NCBI GenBank assembly: GCA_050084985.1
Contig: JBITNC010000002.1
Span: forward strand, 10,230,001-10,294,000
Direction: 5' to 3'
Origin: Nageia nagi
Lineage: Eukaryota > Pinophyta
Length of the DNA: 64,000 nt
The notes beneath the pieces were generated by a model. That model was not told the DNA's origin. It saw only the letters and a program-made list of their open reading frames with translations, and ran no database searches. The position numbers were made by a program, and so were the translations under genes. This document shows, in pieces, positions 11,616 to 22,563 of the stretch; within the stretch, counting starts at the first letter, position 1, and the number at the start of each line of letters is the position of its first letter.

Positions 11616-12737
11616 TGATCCATAAACCATAAAATTAAAAATTTCAATTTAATCTCTTCAAATGAATCAATTCACACTTAAAACAATTAAGTGCTTGTAA
11701 AGGAAAATCAGGAATAAACTTGTAAACACAGAGAAGAGAAAAGCATTCACCATAGAAGAGACAAGCAAAATTTATCCTGGTTCACCCAATGTGGGCTACA
11801 TCTAGCTCAAAAGCTCTCTACTATCAATGGGTGGAATCACTTTACAAGGTCTCCAAGGTCCTTCAAAACCTCCTCTCACGTTCACAACACACTCCCAGCT
11901 CTGAAAATCACAACAAAACTGAAAACACTTCCCGAAATCCTCCTTCCTTTCTTTTCCTGTACAATTTGCTCCCCTTTTATACAATTTTTGGAGCTAAAAT
12001 TGGAGAGAATTGCAACTAGGAAATTGGGTAAAAAAATACATTTTCAGATACCCATTAACCTCCTTGATCTTCCTATCAAATTTGGGCTCAAATGGTTGCA
12101 AAAATCTCCCAAAAACGAGCTCTGAAATTGAAAAACACGCTCTCTGGACTGTTTTCAAGCTTACACGATTAATCAGCCCAAAAATAGGACCTTAGGCGAA
12201 TCAAAAATCGCCAAAAACCTTAGAAAAATGCAAAAATACGTTAAAATACTCCAAAAACGGACGAGTGCGCTGTGGTGCTGACACGTGGCAAGCGGTCAGG
12301 TGGTCAAACGATCAGCGGGCGGCTTGCATGGCGGTTTAGCTGACTGGGCGATCACGTTGGCGATTTGGTGGCAGGTCGCAGCTGGTCGGCAGGTCGCGCA
12401 GGCGGACGTGGTCAAACGGTCGAGCAGACTACGTGGTCTAGACGTGGCAGGCGGTCAGACGCGGGGGTCCACGGTGGCAGTCAGACGGTCAACCCGCCCT
12501 ATCACCTCCACGCAGTCCTAGTCATCTACGTGGCCTCTACGATGGCGGGTGGGTCCTGCCATATTTGATTTTTTTTTTTTTCAAAAATACACAAACTGGA
12601 CTTAATGCCATAACTTCCACATACGGACTCGGATTCTCGACCCGAAAGAAGCGTCGGAAAGCTAAAAACAAGACGATCACAATGAACACACTAAAATGGA
12701 GATTACTGAATGTTGAAGGGATCCAAATTTTGGATCA
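11616..12737 (-). repeat. 5' LTR of F (right copy)
   Basis: 1122 bp, nearly identical to 5856-6989. The main length difference is in the GC-rich block, where the left copy carries extra bases around 6600-6660. The CTAAG duplication follows at 12738-12742. Confidence 0.95.
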
Positions 12738-12742
12738 CTAAG

Positions 12743-13183
12743 TTTAGGGTTGAGAGACTCTTTGCATCCTTCGACAATTCAACTCTCAGATAGCTTCAAG
12801 GAACTTGGTCTTCCTCACATAGTGATGCTTTCGTGCTTCCAAGCATCTTGTAGTGATCTTGTATTTGGGATTCTATTTTGCGCCTATTGTTGCTTTGTTC
12901 ATGGATAGCATAGTTATGCTTGGGTACTCCCTCAATTGGAGTCGTAGTTTTGACCTACAACCACCCTTCAACCATCAAACTTTTGTGTGGTTACTCTTCA
13001 GAAAACAAGTCATAGTCAACATTCCAACTATTTTGTGGCCATATTATGGTCGTCTTGCATTGCTTCTTCTTTCAGCTTTGAAGATTGCATCGACATCAAC
13101 TTTGTATCTTGACTATTTGGGTGTTCTTTCTTTCACCCCTCCTCCTTAGCTTTGAAGACCAAAGCTCAGATTGTTGGGAGGAA
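12743..13183 (+). other. Internal region of E, right part, with polypurine tract
   Basis: Continues E after F. A frame at 12853-13149 is not recognisable. The purine-rich GGGAGGAA at 13176-13183 abuts the 3' LTR and is the likely polypurine tract. Confidence 0.6.
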
Positions 13184-13388
13184 TGAGGAGGACAATTAAG
13201 ATCAGTATTAAGTTAATTAATAGTGCGCTCCACCACCTCGCGAATAAGCACTTCATAAATGCCATGCCAGTGGTATTACTTTGCCCATGGTTTCCGCCCA
13301 TGGTATTGTACATTGTTTTGCCTATTTAAAAGCCCTTCGTTTCAATAGAAATCGGTCGGTTTTTATATTTGATCTTTAGCCCATATCA
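13184..13388 (+). repeat. 3' LTR of E
   Basis: 205 bp, TGAGGAGGACAATTAAG to CCATATCA, matching 3822-4026. It is followed by the TGCAT duplication at 13389-13393. Confidence 0.9.
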
Positions 13389-13890
13389 TGCATCATCAAG
13401 ATTAAAATGCTTGAAGTTAATTTTCAAAAGATGCTAAATAAGCTTTTCATACCATGCACAAGGAGATTGATTTACGCCATAAAAAGACTTGACAAACTTG
13501 CATACCTTATGCTCTTGACTTTTCACTACAAATCTTTCTGATTGTCTCATGTATACATTCTCTTTCATATCACCATTCAAAAATGTAGTCTTCATGTCCA
13601 TTTGATGCACTTTATATCCATATTGAGTTGGTATAGCCAACAAAGAACGAATGGTTGCCCACTTATTTGTAGGAGCAAATGTCTCATCATAGTCAATGCC
13701 TTCTTTTTGTGCAAAAACCTTAACCACAAGCCTCGTTTTATGTTTTTCAAGTGAGACATTTGATATGTACTTGTTTTTGTAGACCTAGTTGCAACCTATT
13801 GGTTTGATTCCATATGGATGATCCACCAACTTCCAAGCCCCATTCTTGATGAGAGCATCATATTCCTTTTTCATAGCATCTTACCACACA
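13389..13890 (-). pseudogene. Copia D reverse transcriptase, N-terminal part
   Basis: Minus frames read KKEYDALIKNGAWKLVDHP, RLVVKVFAQKEGIDYDETFAP, KVHQMDMKTTFLNGDMKENVYM and VKSFYGVNQSPCAWYEKL. These are the conserved copia RT blocks (normally KGFxQxxGxDYxETFAPV, LDVxxAFLxG, LYGLKQAPRAWY). The sequence runs directly into the E insertion and resumes at 3816. Stops include one before 13760. Confidence 0.85.
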
Positions 13891-14475
13891 TCATGCAAAA
13901 CAACTTCTTTAAAGTAAGTTGGTGTGGAATTTGTAGAAAAGTTCATTTCATAAGAATATTCCATATCATCAACATCATCTGGATTTACTACCTTTCCATT
14001 TGCTTGTCTTGTTTGGTAGAACTCCTAGTTCTCGTCTTCATACCTTCATCAAAATGAACACTCTCTAGTGTTTTAATGGCCATTTTTGAATCTTTTGTGA
14101 AGGTTAAGGTTGCTCTAATGGTTGAAGAGGTACTACATTCCCATCAAGACTCAACCTACCAATCCTATTTATCATATCATCCAACTAAGCTTCTATTTTT
14201 GACTCTGATGAAATGGAAGAAACTGTAGGAGGGGGTGTTTGTGGTGCTTGTTCTACAGTAACAAATGGTGCAAATTCCAAATTTTGATGCAATTTAGGAA
14301 TCCCCCTTCAAAATTTGGAATATCATAATCAACTTCAATATAACTCTTACCATGGATAAACCTATCAAGGTGATCAAGTTGTCGCTCAACAATCATGTCA
14401 TTCTTGGAACAGTCAAGAAAAATCACATCCTTTGCAAAGAGGAATTTTTTGTTTAGCTCATTACAGAGTTTATAA
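13891..14475 (-). pseudogene. Copia D integrase-RT linker
   Basis: Low-conservation linker between integrase C-terminus and RT. No long frame survives. It is in the expected place for the poorly conserved acidic spacer of copia pol. Confidence 0.5.
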
Positions 14476-14859
14476 CAAGGTTGTTACAGGACGCATCCCC
14501 CACCTCAAAATCCTTGTAGCCGTCCCTTGTTGTCCCCGGAAACTTAGGGACTCCATAGGAGACGTTCCCAACTATTCATTAAAAACGTAGAATGTATTTA
14601 GCCATTTTGTTAGTTTTTGTATAACTTTTTTGTTCTGAAATGATGTATTTAGCCATTTTGTTAGGTTTTAAATAATGATTTTGTTGGTTTTTGCATAATG
14701 AATGTTTGTGTCATTTATTTTCCTTGGTTTTATATATTTATCGTCCCCTAGCCCCATCACACAGGCATTTCCTAAAATCAGGTCTTCATCCCCTACCATC
14801 CTCAGAAACCCGTCCCCCAATCCCCTCGTACCTCTGTCCCCCAATCTGTGACAACCTTG
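14476..14859. mobile_element. hAT-like MITE, 384 bp
   Basis: Terminal inverted repeats CAAGGTTGTTACAG (14476-14489) and CTGTGACAACCTTG (14846-14859) differ at one position. An exact 8-bp duplication GTTTATAA flanks it (14468-14475 and 14860-14867). An 8-bp TSD and CA-GG-type termini are hallmarks of hAT elements. There is no room for a transposase, so it is non-autonomous. The interior carries a duplicated phrase, 'gtatttagccattttgttag', at about 14593 and 14645. It interrupts copia D between integrase and RT. Confidence 0.85.
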
Positions 14860-14867
14860 GTTTATAA

Positions 14868-15735
14868 TCTTTGGTAGTATTTAAGTACCCCAAGAAAATA
14901 CATTTACAACTCCTAGCTCCTAGTCTGTTTCTTCGTTCCTTAAGTATTAAAGCATAACAAATGGAACCAAAAACCTTAAGATGCCTAACCGAAAGAATAC
15001 GACCAAACCACATTTTATAAGGAGTCTTATTATCAAGAGCATGAGTAGGACATCTATTTCTCAAATACATTGCACATTGAACTACATCACCCTAAAACAT
15101 CAACTTCACATTCTTGAAAAACAACATTGCAAGGGCCATATTCAAAAGTGTTATATTCCTTCTCTTAGCAACACCATTTTGTTGTGGTTTATAAGGAACA
15201 ATGGTTTGATGTTTGATTCCATTTTAATTAAGATAGTTCTTGAATTCATTTGAACTCTATTCACCCCCATTATCAAAGCAAAGTGTACAAATATGAGAGT
15301 TTGCTTCTTTTTTCAATGCTAACATGAAATTCTTTAAATTTGTGAAATGCATCAAACTTATTTTTCAAAAAGTAAGCCAAACACATATTGGTATAATCAT
15401 CAATAAGATTCATGATATTTATTTCCAGCAGCAAAAGATAAAGGAAAAGGACCACACAAATCAAAACGTTTGAGATCAATTTTTCTACATGCTCTCTATT
15501 TTGAATCAACGAATAATTGATTGTTATGCTTCCCTGAGATACATGTTTCATATGGTTCTATGTTTCTAGGTATAGTAGGAAAACCAAAAATACCATTCTT
15601 CTTCAACAAATGAAGATCATCAAAATTTAGATGCCCAAATATAGCATGCCACAAGAGACTTGATGACGAGTGTAACTTTTTCTTGATGAGTAAGATGGGA
15701 AAAATTCTTTGATCGTGCAGAATTTCCATAGAGTT
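14868..15735 (-). pseudogene. Copia D GAG-pre-integrase and integrase
   Basis: Right to left: SSSLLWHAIFGHLNFDDLHLL (pre-integrase HxxxGH-type finger) then CISGKHNNQ; the core with IDDYTNMCLAYFLKNKFDAF (first Asp) and FDNGGE (second Asp); and the C-terminal part NKTPYKMWFGRILSVRHLKVFGS, KCIFLGY. These are the ordered copia integrase blocks. Frame changes and stops separate them. Confidence 0.85.
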
Positions 15736-16200
15736 TCAATAGTTTCTCATGCTCCCCTCCAATCATTACAACTTTGTTGTCAAAAGATCTCCTTATATCC
15801 ACTTTGCCGTCAAACATATGAATAGGATGCCCTTGTTGACGAATTAGCACAAGAGATAACAAGTTCCTCCATAATTCAATAAGATAGAGAACGTCCCGAA
15901 GAAGTACATCTGGAAATCTTGTCAATATGAGTCTCACAACACCAAAACTTAAAGGTTTAATATTGGATCTATCAACAAAGTACATTGCTCCATCAATATT
16001 ATCATTCTATTCTTCAAAGAAGTCTCTACAAAAACTGATATGATATGTAGCATCAATATCAAGCAACCAAGCATCTTCCCAAGATGCAAATGAAGTATTG
16101 AACACATCATCATCAATGCCAACATTACATTCAGCAGTAAAAAAATGAGCTGAATAAGAGTTCTTACGCTTATCATCTTTTTACTCCCTCTTATCATGTT
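15736..16200 (-). pseudogene. Copia D protease remnant
   Basis: A minus frame reads SWEDAWLLDIDATYHIS at about 16038-16085, where copia proteases have D-(S/T)-G-A (WLLDTGATxH). Here DIDA replaces it. The following VLLRDVLYLIELWRNLLSL corresponds to the usual LxxVLYVPxLxxNLLS region before the pre-integrase domain. Confidence 0.75.
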
Positions 16201-16229
16201 TGTCTTTGATTTTGTCCCATGGAGTCCAA

Positions 16230-17060
16230 CAAGTTTGGCATCATGTCCTTTCTTGTCGCAACAAGCACAATGAAGATTACACCTCTCTCCGTTGTCACCT
16301 TGATTAGAATTACCTCATGCCTTTGTTATTCCTGCCATGACCACATCTACTACTCTCTCCTGTAGAACAATTATAGGTTGGATTCTTTCCTTTTCGAGCA
16401 ACACACAATGTATCATGAGCATGCTCCACAATCTTTTTACCAAATTCCTTTTCACATTCTAGAATTTCATCTGCTACTGAATAAAACGAGAGGGCCTTCA
16501 ACTATCCACTAGCTTAAAGTAATTCAAAGTAATGGGAAGATGTTGGGTAGAGAGCCTTAATCAAGGGTCCAAGAGCAATATCTATCTTCATACCTGTAGA
16601 ATTTGTCATAAATAATGGTTCGGATTTCAAAAATTAACGCCATGGGATCATTATCCTTCAACTCAAGATTGAAAAGTTTGAATTTCAACTAAATTAGTTC
16701 CAATTCTAAATGGGAGTCAAACAAGTCTTTTAACTTTTTTAATGTGTGCCATGCATCAATAATGGAGTTGATATGTCTATTAACCTCTTCACTACCGAAG
16801 CAACAATTAAAACATATGGTATATTATTTTTATGATTCCAAACCACAAGCTCCTTGGCATCAGTTCGTTTGGTAGGTAGATTATCACCATCACAAATATC
16901 CTCCCAAAATAATTGAAAATGAGAGTATGTTTAACAATGGACACAAGAGTGCATTTTCACAAAACAACTTTAAAAGTTTCCAAAATGCCCTTTCAAATTT
17001 CTTTGCTCTCAAAACTTTACAAAACTTCTAAATAACTACATTCTTCAGATTTCAACACTG
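16230..17060 (-). pseudogene. Copia D gag remnant
   Basis: Contains ADEILECEKEFGKKIVEHAHDTLC with nearby Arg/Gly/Asn-rich sequence, and a partial knuckle CACCDKKGHDAKL at about 16230-16280 lacking the final Cys. Further right, frames give KRTDAKELVVWNHKNN. Position before the protease supports gag. It is heavily interrupted. Confidence 0.6.
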
Positions 17061-17085
17061 TCACTATGAAACTGATAACAAATTG

Positions 17086-18030
17086 TTGTCTTCAAAATTT
17101 TGAACCTAGTGAAAAAAAAATCACCTAAAACAAAGCATTATTGCAAAAGTTATGGCTAAAACATTGTTCAAGATTTTAGACCATAAAACAAGACCTCCAA
17201 ATTTGAAACGTATTGCCTAGGCAGACAAATTGTTGATGTAGGCAATCATAGGATGCAAACAGGGCGGATCAATATATTGAGGGACAATCAAAGTCTCTAA
17301 AGGATTAAGTGGGCCGACAAGGAACATGTCGGTCAAATATTAAAAGAGTAGTCTTTCACCATGAAATATCAAACACGGTCGGTCAGCACCACTACCTTCA
17401 CCTAGACCATGCACACATCCATATCATGTCTCTCAGCTCCATGCCACCACGCCTTTCCGTGCCACTGTATGTGACTACTATGTCGCAACCAAACTCCTGT
17501 GCCTTGCTACAAACCTATGCCCACAAAAACTCCTAGCAATCTCTCGCCTTTAAGTCCCCAATGCCTCTTGTCCAACCATACTTACCTGGTTAGGCATTTG
17601 TACAACTCCAACGATTAATTCTCCATCTAATCATCAAGTTCCACTTCATGTACAATGTTATTACTATTCATTTACAATGGAATCTCCTATACAAAATCAA
17701 ACATCGTTCTGTCAAGGGATTCCAAACTCTAAGACCATAAGATCACGTAAATCGAAGACACCCAAACAAAGATACAATAGAATATGTACTTGGGTCACTA
17801 AACTAGAGAAAATGGGGATTGGTTTTAGGGAACTTTTGTCACTATTCCAATAGTAATTGCAAGAGAAAGATGTCCTTATTGCTGAGTTGAAAGAAAGAAT
17901 TAGTAAATTCGCACAATCTCTAGCCCCCCTACTATCAAAATTCCACATTAGATTTACAACTATAAGACATGATTTTTGAACTCAAAAACAAGCAATCAGA
18001 TATTCTTACCCAACATGAAAACCTAAAGTA
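17086..18030. other. Unassigned stretch between copia D and LINE G
   Basis: Expected to begin with the 5' LTR of D but I found no matching 3' copy. The short frames at 17309-17536 and 17712-17948 look random. Confidence 0.3.
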
Positions 18031-18586
18031 GGAAACCACTGCTCAATAGCAGTTCATTCAGAAATAGGTGAAAGAATAGAATTTGTGGGTGCAAATTATC
18101 GAAGGAAAGAAAGCCCCTCCTATGGTTGAAATGGAAGTATAGGCAAAATTTGAAGAGGAAAGGGTACGTGGACTCCCAAAAACCAATCTCAATCTCCAAG
18201 TTCATGGCCTTCCAAAAAACCATCAATCCTCTTCAAGTTGGTCACATTTTCCTACATGAAACTTTGGACCTAAAAGATATTTCTCTTGACAAGGCTTGGA
18301 TTACTCTTATTATTTGTTTTCGATCAGCATAGGAATGTTTGCAAGTCTTGAGAACAAAAAAGAAGTTATTTTCTCTCACACGAGTTTAGATGAAGACCTC
18401 ACACATCTTCAAATGGAGGAGCTCCACAAGACACATGTCCTAGTTTTGGCTATGAGGAATGAGGTAAATTAGGTTATAATTCAGAACTATAGGGCAGTGA
18501 TTTGTGATTCTCCCCTCTCATGGTGGGCATACCCTTGGCCAACCAAATGAAGGTGCTCCAAAGTCTTTCTGGGATATGATAGGATT

Positions 18587-19172
18587 GATATTGTTTGTTG
18601 GAATTGTTATGGTGCAATGTGGTCTTCTCTGGGTAACTTCCAAGATGTGGTCTCATCATGGAATCCTATATTTCTCACTAAGACTCATGAGAGTCTTGAA
18701 CGAGAACTCCCTACTGTTATAGGTTACAATTGGATTTCAACTTTCAAGTGAAAGACCAAAATATCAGGAGGTGTTCACGGATCTAAGGGGATGCCTTGTC
18801 TTGTTAGTGACCATCTTCGACCTTGAGTCTCATTATTAGCCTCCAACATGCACTCTCAATATATGTGGATCTGGGTTTGGAGGGGTACAACCGTTACCGC
18901 AAAGTTTTCATTGCCATGTATTATTTTCCCAACCTCTTTATTGTTTGTTGTGGACACAAACGATGACCCATACATGGAACTTTACCCAGAGATCTCCCAT
19001 TATTCCTTAATAAGTGATGTCATCCCTTGAGGTAACTTTAATGTCGACACTACGACCTATCAAATGTCCATTCATGAGCTTGGGGATGATGAGCTTTGCA
19101 TCCAAGAGTTGGATATTGAGGATTTTGGTTTACAAAGAACTTTTGCAGATGGGAATGGTTCTACTGCAACAT
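18587..19172 (+). pseudogene. LINE G endonuclease, first part
   Basis: From 18587 the frame reads DIVCWNCYGAMWSSLGNFQD and PIFLTKTHESLERELPTVIGYNW, matching the start of LINE apurinic endonucleases (WN.RG..., ETH..). Further on, ISDVIPxGNFNVDTTTYQM fits the GDFN block, and ELDIEDFGLQRTFADGNGST fits the block before the H insertion. It would nick target DNA. Stops and frameshifts are present. Confidence 0.75.
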
Positions 19173-20302
19173 TGTAATGTCCTAAATAAATTCTAGCATT
19201 ATGTATATTACATTTTTATATCTAGTATGTGTTGTGAGCCTCTAGGAGAGGGACATCCACACTTGAGAGGAGATATGGTGTCTTTCGTTATGTTTTATCA
19301 TGTATTTTGTTAAATATCTTCTTAAGTGGAGTTAGTGATCTATTTAGAAGGAGTTCTAAATTATAGACCAAGCATTATTTAATGCTTGGCAAGTGTAAAT
19401 GGACTTGGCTGTCTTTGTGGGCCCTGAGATTATATTAGAGAGTCATAATGTCAAATTAGAAAGTCACTAAGTTAATTTTGAGGGTCTTTAAGTCACTTTT
19501 TGAGATTCCAAGTCAACATGGGAGATCTAATGGTGAGGACTTAATCTTTAAGATCTGATGGTGGAGATTTAATTGTCAGTTAGGGATTCAAGAGTAGATA
19601 TGTGAGAGAGTTGGTCATATGAGGGTATGCTTGATTATTGTTATTATGTTTTGGGAGACTATTGCAATGAGCAATATCTTTCGCTGAAAACCCTCGAGGA
19701 CTGAAAATCCTCTAGAGGCTTAGGATTGACAAACCCTAAGCTTATTTCCGAGTGGATGAATCCTTCATGGTAGGCTCCTCTCGCCTTCACTCGGAGGTCA
19801 GCTATTGATAACCGGCAAAGCATCCAAAGGCCAAGTTCCTAGTTCCCGATCCATAATTAGTGGATTGAGCAATTGCGTATGAACCAAGAGCACTTGTAGT
19901 AGTTTCCCCCGTTGACCAAGTAAAAGCTACTCGCTACCAATGATTTCCTACCTACTAGTTCGAGCATATCCAATTCCCAGTGCAAAGACTACATGGTTAT
20001 ACGGGAGGATCAATCGTGTGTGTGTGTGTGTATAGGCCAATGAGAGGTTTGCCCAATTGTAAAGCCCTATTTTGCATATTTTTCAGAGCTAATTGTGCCC
20101 TAGAGAGGGTCGTCCAGCTTAGGGAAGCCCATTTTGCATATTTGAGTACATTTTTGTGTATCCTTTTGGCTGATCTCTGTACTTGCCATTTCGGAAAAAT
20201 TAAATAAAATTTTTGTGGTGTTTATGGTCATTTTGGTGAAATTTTTGAGTAATTACAAGTCTGAAATTTTGATTTATGTATTAGTAACTTAGGGCTTTTA
20301 TA
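19173..20302 (+). repeat. 5' LTR of H
   Basis: 1130 bp. The first 580 bp and last 260 bp match the right LTR, but the central block (about 19760-20035) does not. That block contains a (GT)n microsatellite at about 20015-20032. Confidence 0.85.
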
Positions 20303-20303
20303 G

Positions 20304-20320
20304 TGGTATCAGTGGGAGAT
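20304..20320 (+). other. Primer-binding site of H
   Basis: TGGTATCAGTGGGAGAT two bases after the LTR. The first nine bases match the initiator-Met tRNA complement; the remainder differs from the usual AGC. Confidence 0.7.
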
Positions 20321-21857
20321 GGATTTTGACAAGGAGTTGGGAGCCATGATAAAAAAGGATGAATAAGATGATGAAGAAGGTGGATCCCACATATGTTACC
20401 CTGGAAGAGATGGACTCATTATATCAAAAGTACATGGTGAAATCTGATGCATTCAGGAAATATGTGACATTCACTCTATATTTGGAGCTCATGGAAAAGA
20501 AGGTGAATGGAGATTGAAGGCCACCGACAATGACATCTAGGTCTAAACTACCTATGTCTACGCTTGGGACATCTAGATCTACACTTAGAGAGCCTAGATT
20601 TGCACTTAAAGAGCCTAGATCTGCATATAGAGCATTGGAGCAGTTCCAAGAGGAGGTAAAGAATGAGGAAGTATGCAAACAAAATGCCTTGTACATGGCT
20701 GATTTGGATCTTGGAGACAAAGCAGAAATTGTTGACAAAGAAAATCCCTTGCCACGTGAGGTATGCATAATAATGTCCCAAGATGTTCTTTGTAAGGCAA
20801 TGACACTAGTAGCATGAATACATTTGACAAAATTGTTGATGACGATGAGCACAACAAAGATGTTAATGAAGATTCCAAGATCATTAGTTTCCTTGATGAC
20901 ATTAATGGAGTTGATATAAGTAATGACATGGTTGAGATCATTAATGCACCTTCAAAAGGAGAGTCTATCAAAGAATCTATGGAGAGGAGTGTTCGTAAGA
21001 ATTTCAGACCATTTGTGACATCAGCCATTGGTAAGATACACATTGAGCACATTCTTTCAATTACGAATCATCAACCCATAATTCCATGGGATCCAAGAGT
21101 TTTAGTATATGATGGGAGAGTTGTTTGCAAGGAGACATAATTCAGATTTGGTGAGGGGCATGTTGGAGTTGATAGATCTGACTTTGCAAAGGATGAATCA
21201 AAAAAATCATATTTGTGGGGACATCCAATTGTGGAGAGCCTTTGGAGGAGTTTTGAGCATTGGGTCAAAGAGATTATGGCATTAGAAAAGTACGTCTACC
21301 CTTTGGGACACCATGGGGGCTTTCTTGAGACTTGGAGCAGCTATGCAAATGTGTTAGAAAGGTATGAACTCAATCTTGACTTTTGTTTACAACATATCAG
21401 CAATATGTTCATTTGGTATAGGATGGATATACATGAAAACCATTGGAGGAGTAAAACATTTACAATTATTAGAAAAGAGATCCAACTCTTAATACAACCT
21501 GTATTGTTGATGACCAATGAGGAGATATATTTTTGTAGAAGACACCCATCATTGTTTAGTATGGAGTTGCATATCTTGATGACTGAAGATGTCCCTTTAT
21601 GGTCACTTTGGGCAATGATTTTTGTGACTTTTGGAACAATACCTGTAGTGTTGTTTGCTGCTGTACTACCGTCATTTTGCGCAGCAATTTTGATGATACT
21701 CACTGCTGCATCATTAATGTTGTTGTGGTTTGCACTTTCTACATTGAGAAAAAGGGCTCGTACAGCTGCATTTCTAATGGATGAGACTGCAATTTTAGTG
21801 ATGATTGAGGCTGCCTTTTCCATACTGTTCGGGGCTGCACCTGTCATGAAGTTTTGA
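20319..21857 (+). pseudogene. H gag-like coding region, unknown family
   Basis: An ATG at 20319 just after the primer site opens MDFDKELGAMIKKDE, stopped by TAA at 20364. A shifted frame continues from 20530 (MTSRSKLPMSTLGTSRSTL) with acidic and basic stretches to 20814. From there one frame runs 20814-21857 with a single TAA at 21138. It includes FRPFVTSAIGKIHIEHIL, IIPWDPRVLVYDGRVV, VYPLGHHGGFLETWSSY and LERYELNLDFCLQHISNMF. Position after the primer site suggests gag, but I see no knuckle and do not recognise the family. The last third enters a low-complexity repeat giving hydrophobic residues. Confidence 0.45.
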
Positions 21858-22080
21858 ATTGGAATTGTGGTAAAGTCCACTGCTGCAACTTTGAGGATGG
21901 TTTCTGATGGATTTTGAGTGATACTTACTGTTGTTTCACAGATGATATTTGAGGCTGATGGTTGTGATAAAAGGGCAGCATTGAACTGTCCAATTGATGA
22001 TTGACTTTTAGAGGCAGCAGTGAGTGATGAGCATGAGGAGGCAATGAAGATGAGGGAAAGAAGGATGGAGAAAGAGGGAT
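21600..22080. repeat. Degenerate GCTGCA-type minisatellite, first block
   Basis: The phrase (c)actGCTGCAttttt recurs every 25-60 bp (for example near 21657, 21702, 21763, 21832, 21880). Both strands stay open: a plus frame to 21857 and a minus frame 21880-21341 with repeated NAA/AA words. This is more likely repeat expansion than two real proteins. Confidence 0.5.
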
Positions 22081-22122
22081 TCCATCAAAACAGTTTGGCA
22101 CTTCTTTTATCTCCAAAAAGGT

Positions 22123-22563
22123 ATGAAGGAAGATGTTTTTCCGTGTCTAGCTTTGCAAGAATGTTATGTTTGTGAGTATGTTGTGAGCATGGAAGTGTCT
22201 TGTGAATTTGATATAGTAAATGTGCACATGGAGAGTAGTATGCATAATTTCTGTTTTGAAGAGAATGCTTCCCAAGATGTGAGGGCAAAGAGAATGGAGG
22301 GGGCTTCTTGTGATGCTAGCACATTCATGATGGAAGGTACAATTGATTTGGATGTGATAAATCTTGGAAATGTGCTTGTTGGTGAGAATCCCCCATGGCA
22401 TTGCCACAAGGCTAGAGAAGGAGATTTGGGAAACGAAGTGTCTCAAGAAGAGGAGCATGAAGAAAATCCAGATCTAGGAATTGAGGTGCTTGTTGCCGAT
22501 TGTCATCATTCTGTTGAGGGAATTGCTCTTGAAAGGTATGAGCCAAATTATGTTTTTTTGTGA
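22123..22563 (+). pseudogene. H open frame of 146 codons, unknown
   Basis: Acidic frame (MKEDVFPCLALQECYVCEYV ... EEEHEENPDLGIEV) ending ALERYEPNYVFL. The LERYEP phrase and, just downstream, VYPLEHH (about 22628) echo LERYEL and VYPLGHH at about 21294-21360. A module may therefore have been duplicated within H. No known domain seen. Confidence 0.35.

Larger units (their letters stand above)
5856..12737 (-). mobile_element. Ty3/gypsy element F, full-length with LTRs
   Basis: LTRs at 5856-6989 (1134 bp) and 11616-12737 (1122 bp) start TGATCCA and end TTGGATCA, with matching inverted termini. The 5-bp duplication CTAAG flanks it (5851-5855, 12738-12742). Minus-strand order from right to left is primer site, gag with zinc knuckle, protease, RT, RNase H, integrase, polypurine tract: the gypsy order. 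The element is complete in layout but broken by frameshifts and carries altered residues in protease and RT. It sits inside E and so is the youngest of the D-E-F nest. Confidence 0.95.
3822..13388 (+). mobile_element. Non-autonomous LTR element E (205-bp LTRs), host of gypsy F
   Basis: Two 205-bp LTRs (3822-4026 and 13184-13388) start TGA(T/G)GAGGACAATTAAG and end CCATAT(T/C)A. They are flanked by the exact duplication TGCAT (3817-3821, 13389-13393). A primer site matching initiator-Met tRNA follows the first LTR and a polypurine tract precedes the second, so it is oriented plus. Leaving out F and its duplication, the internal part is only about 2.3 kb and has no RT, integrase or zinc knuckle. 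E is therefore a derivative between TRIM and LARD size that needed enzymes supplied in trans. Confidence 0.9.
3370..17085 (-). mobile_element. Ty1/copia element D, degenerate, split by E (and F) and by a MITE
   Basis: Read on the minus strand, the order is gag (about 16.96-16.23 kb), protease (about 16.1 kb), GAG-pre-integrase and integrase (15.7-14.87 kb), RT (13.89-13.39 kb, resuming at 3.82-3.37 kb). This is the copia order PR-IN-RT. The RT frame is cut by E: the flanks 3817-3821 and 13389-13393 are both TGCAT, and joining them restores a continuous RT reading. A degenerate tRNA-iMet-like primer site, about 17066-17085 (revcomp of actgataacaaattg), would mark the 5' internal border. I could not match any LTR pair, so the outer limits are approximate. 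Many stops and frameshifts make it dead. Confidence 0.75.

Noticed and set aside
17309-17948. Short frames between copia D and LINE G as host genes
   Set aside because: Below 80 codons, no motifs, and no support from the opposite strand or neighbours.
20015-20032. (GT)n run as a possible regulatory or Z-DNA element
   Set aside because: A short microsatellite inside one LTR; noted only as part of the LTR block difference.
21341-21880. Minus-strand 179-codon open frame in H
   Set aside because: It overlaps a low-complexity repeat that is open on both strands; the plus strand fits the element's orientation.
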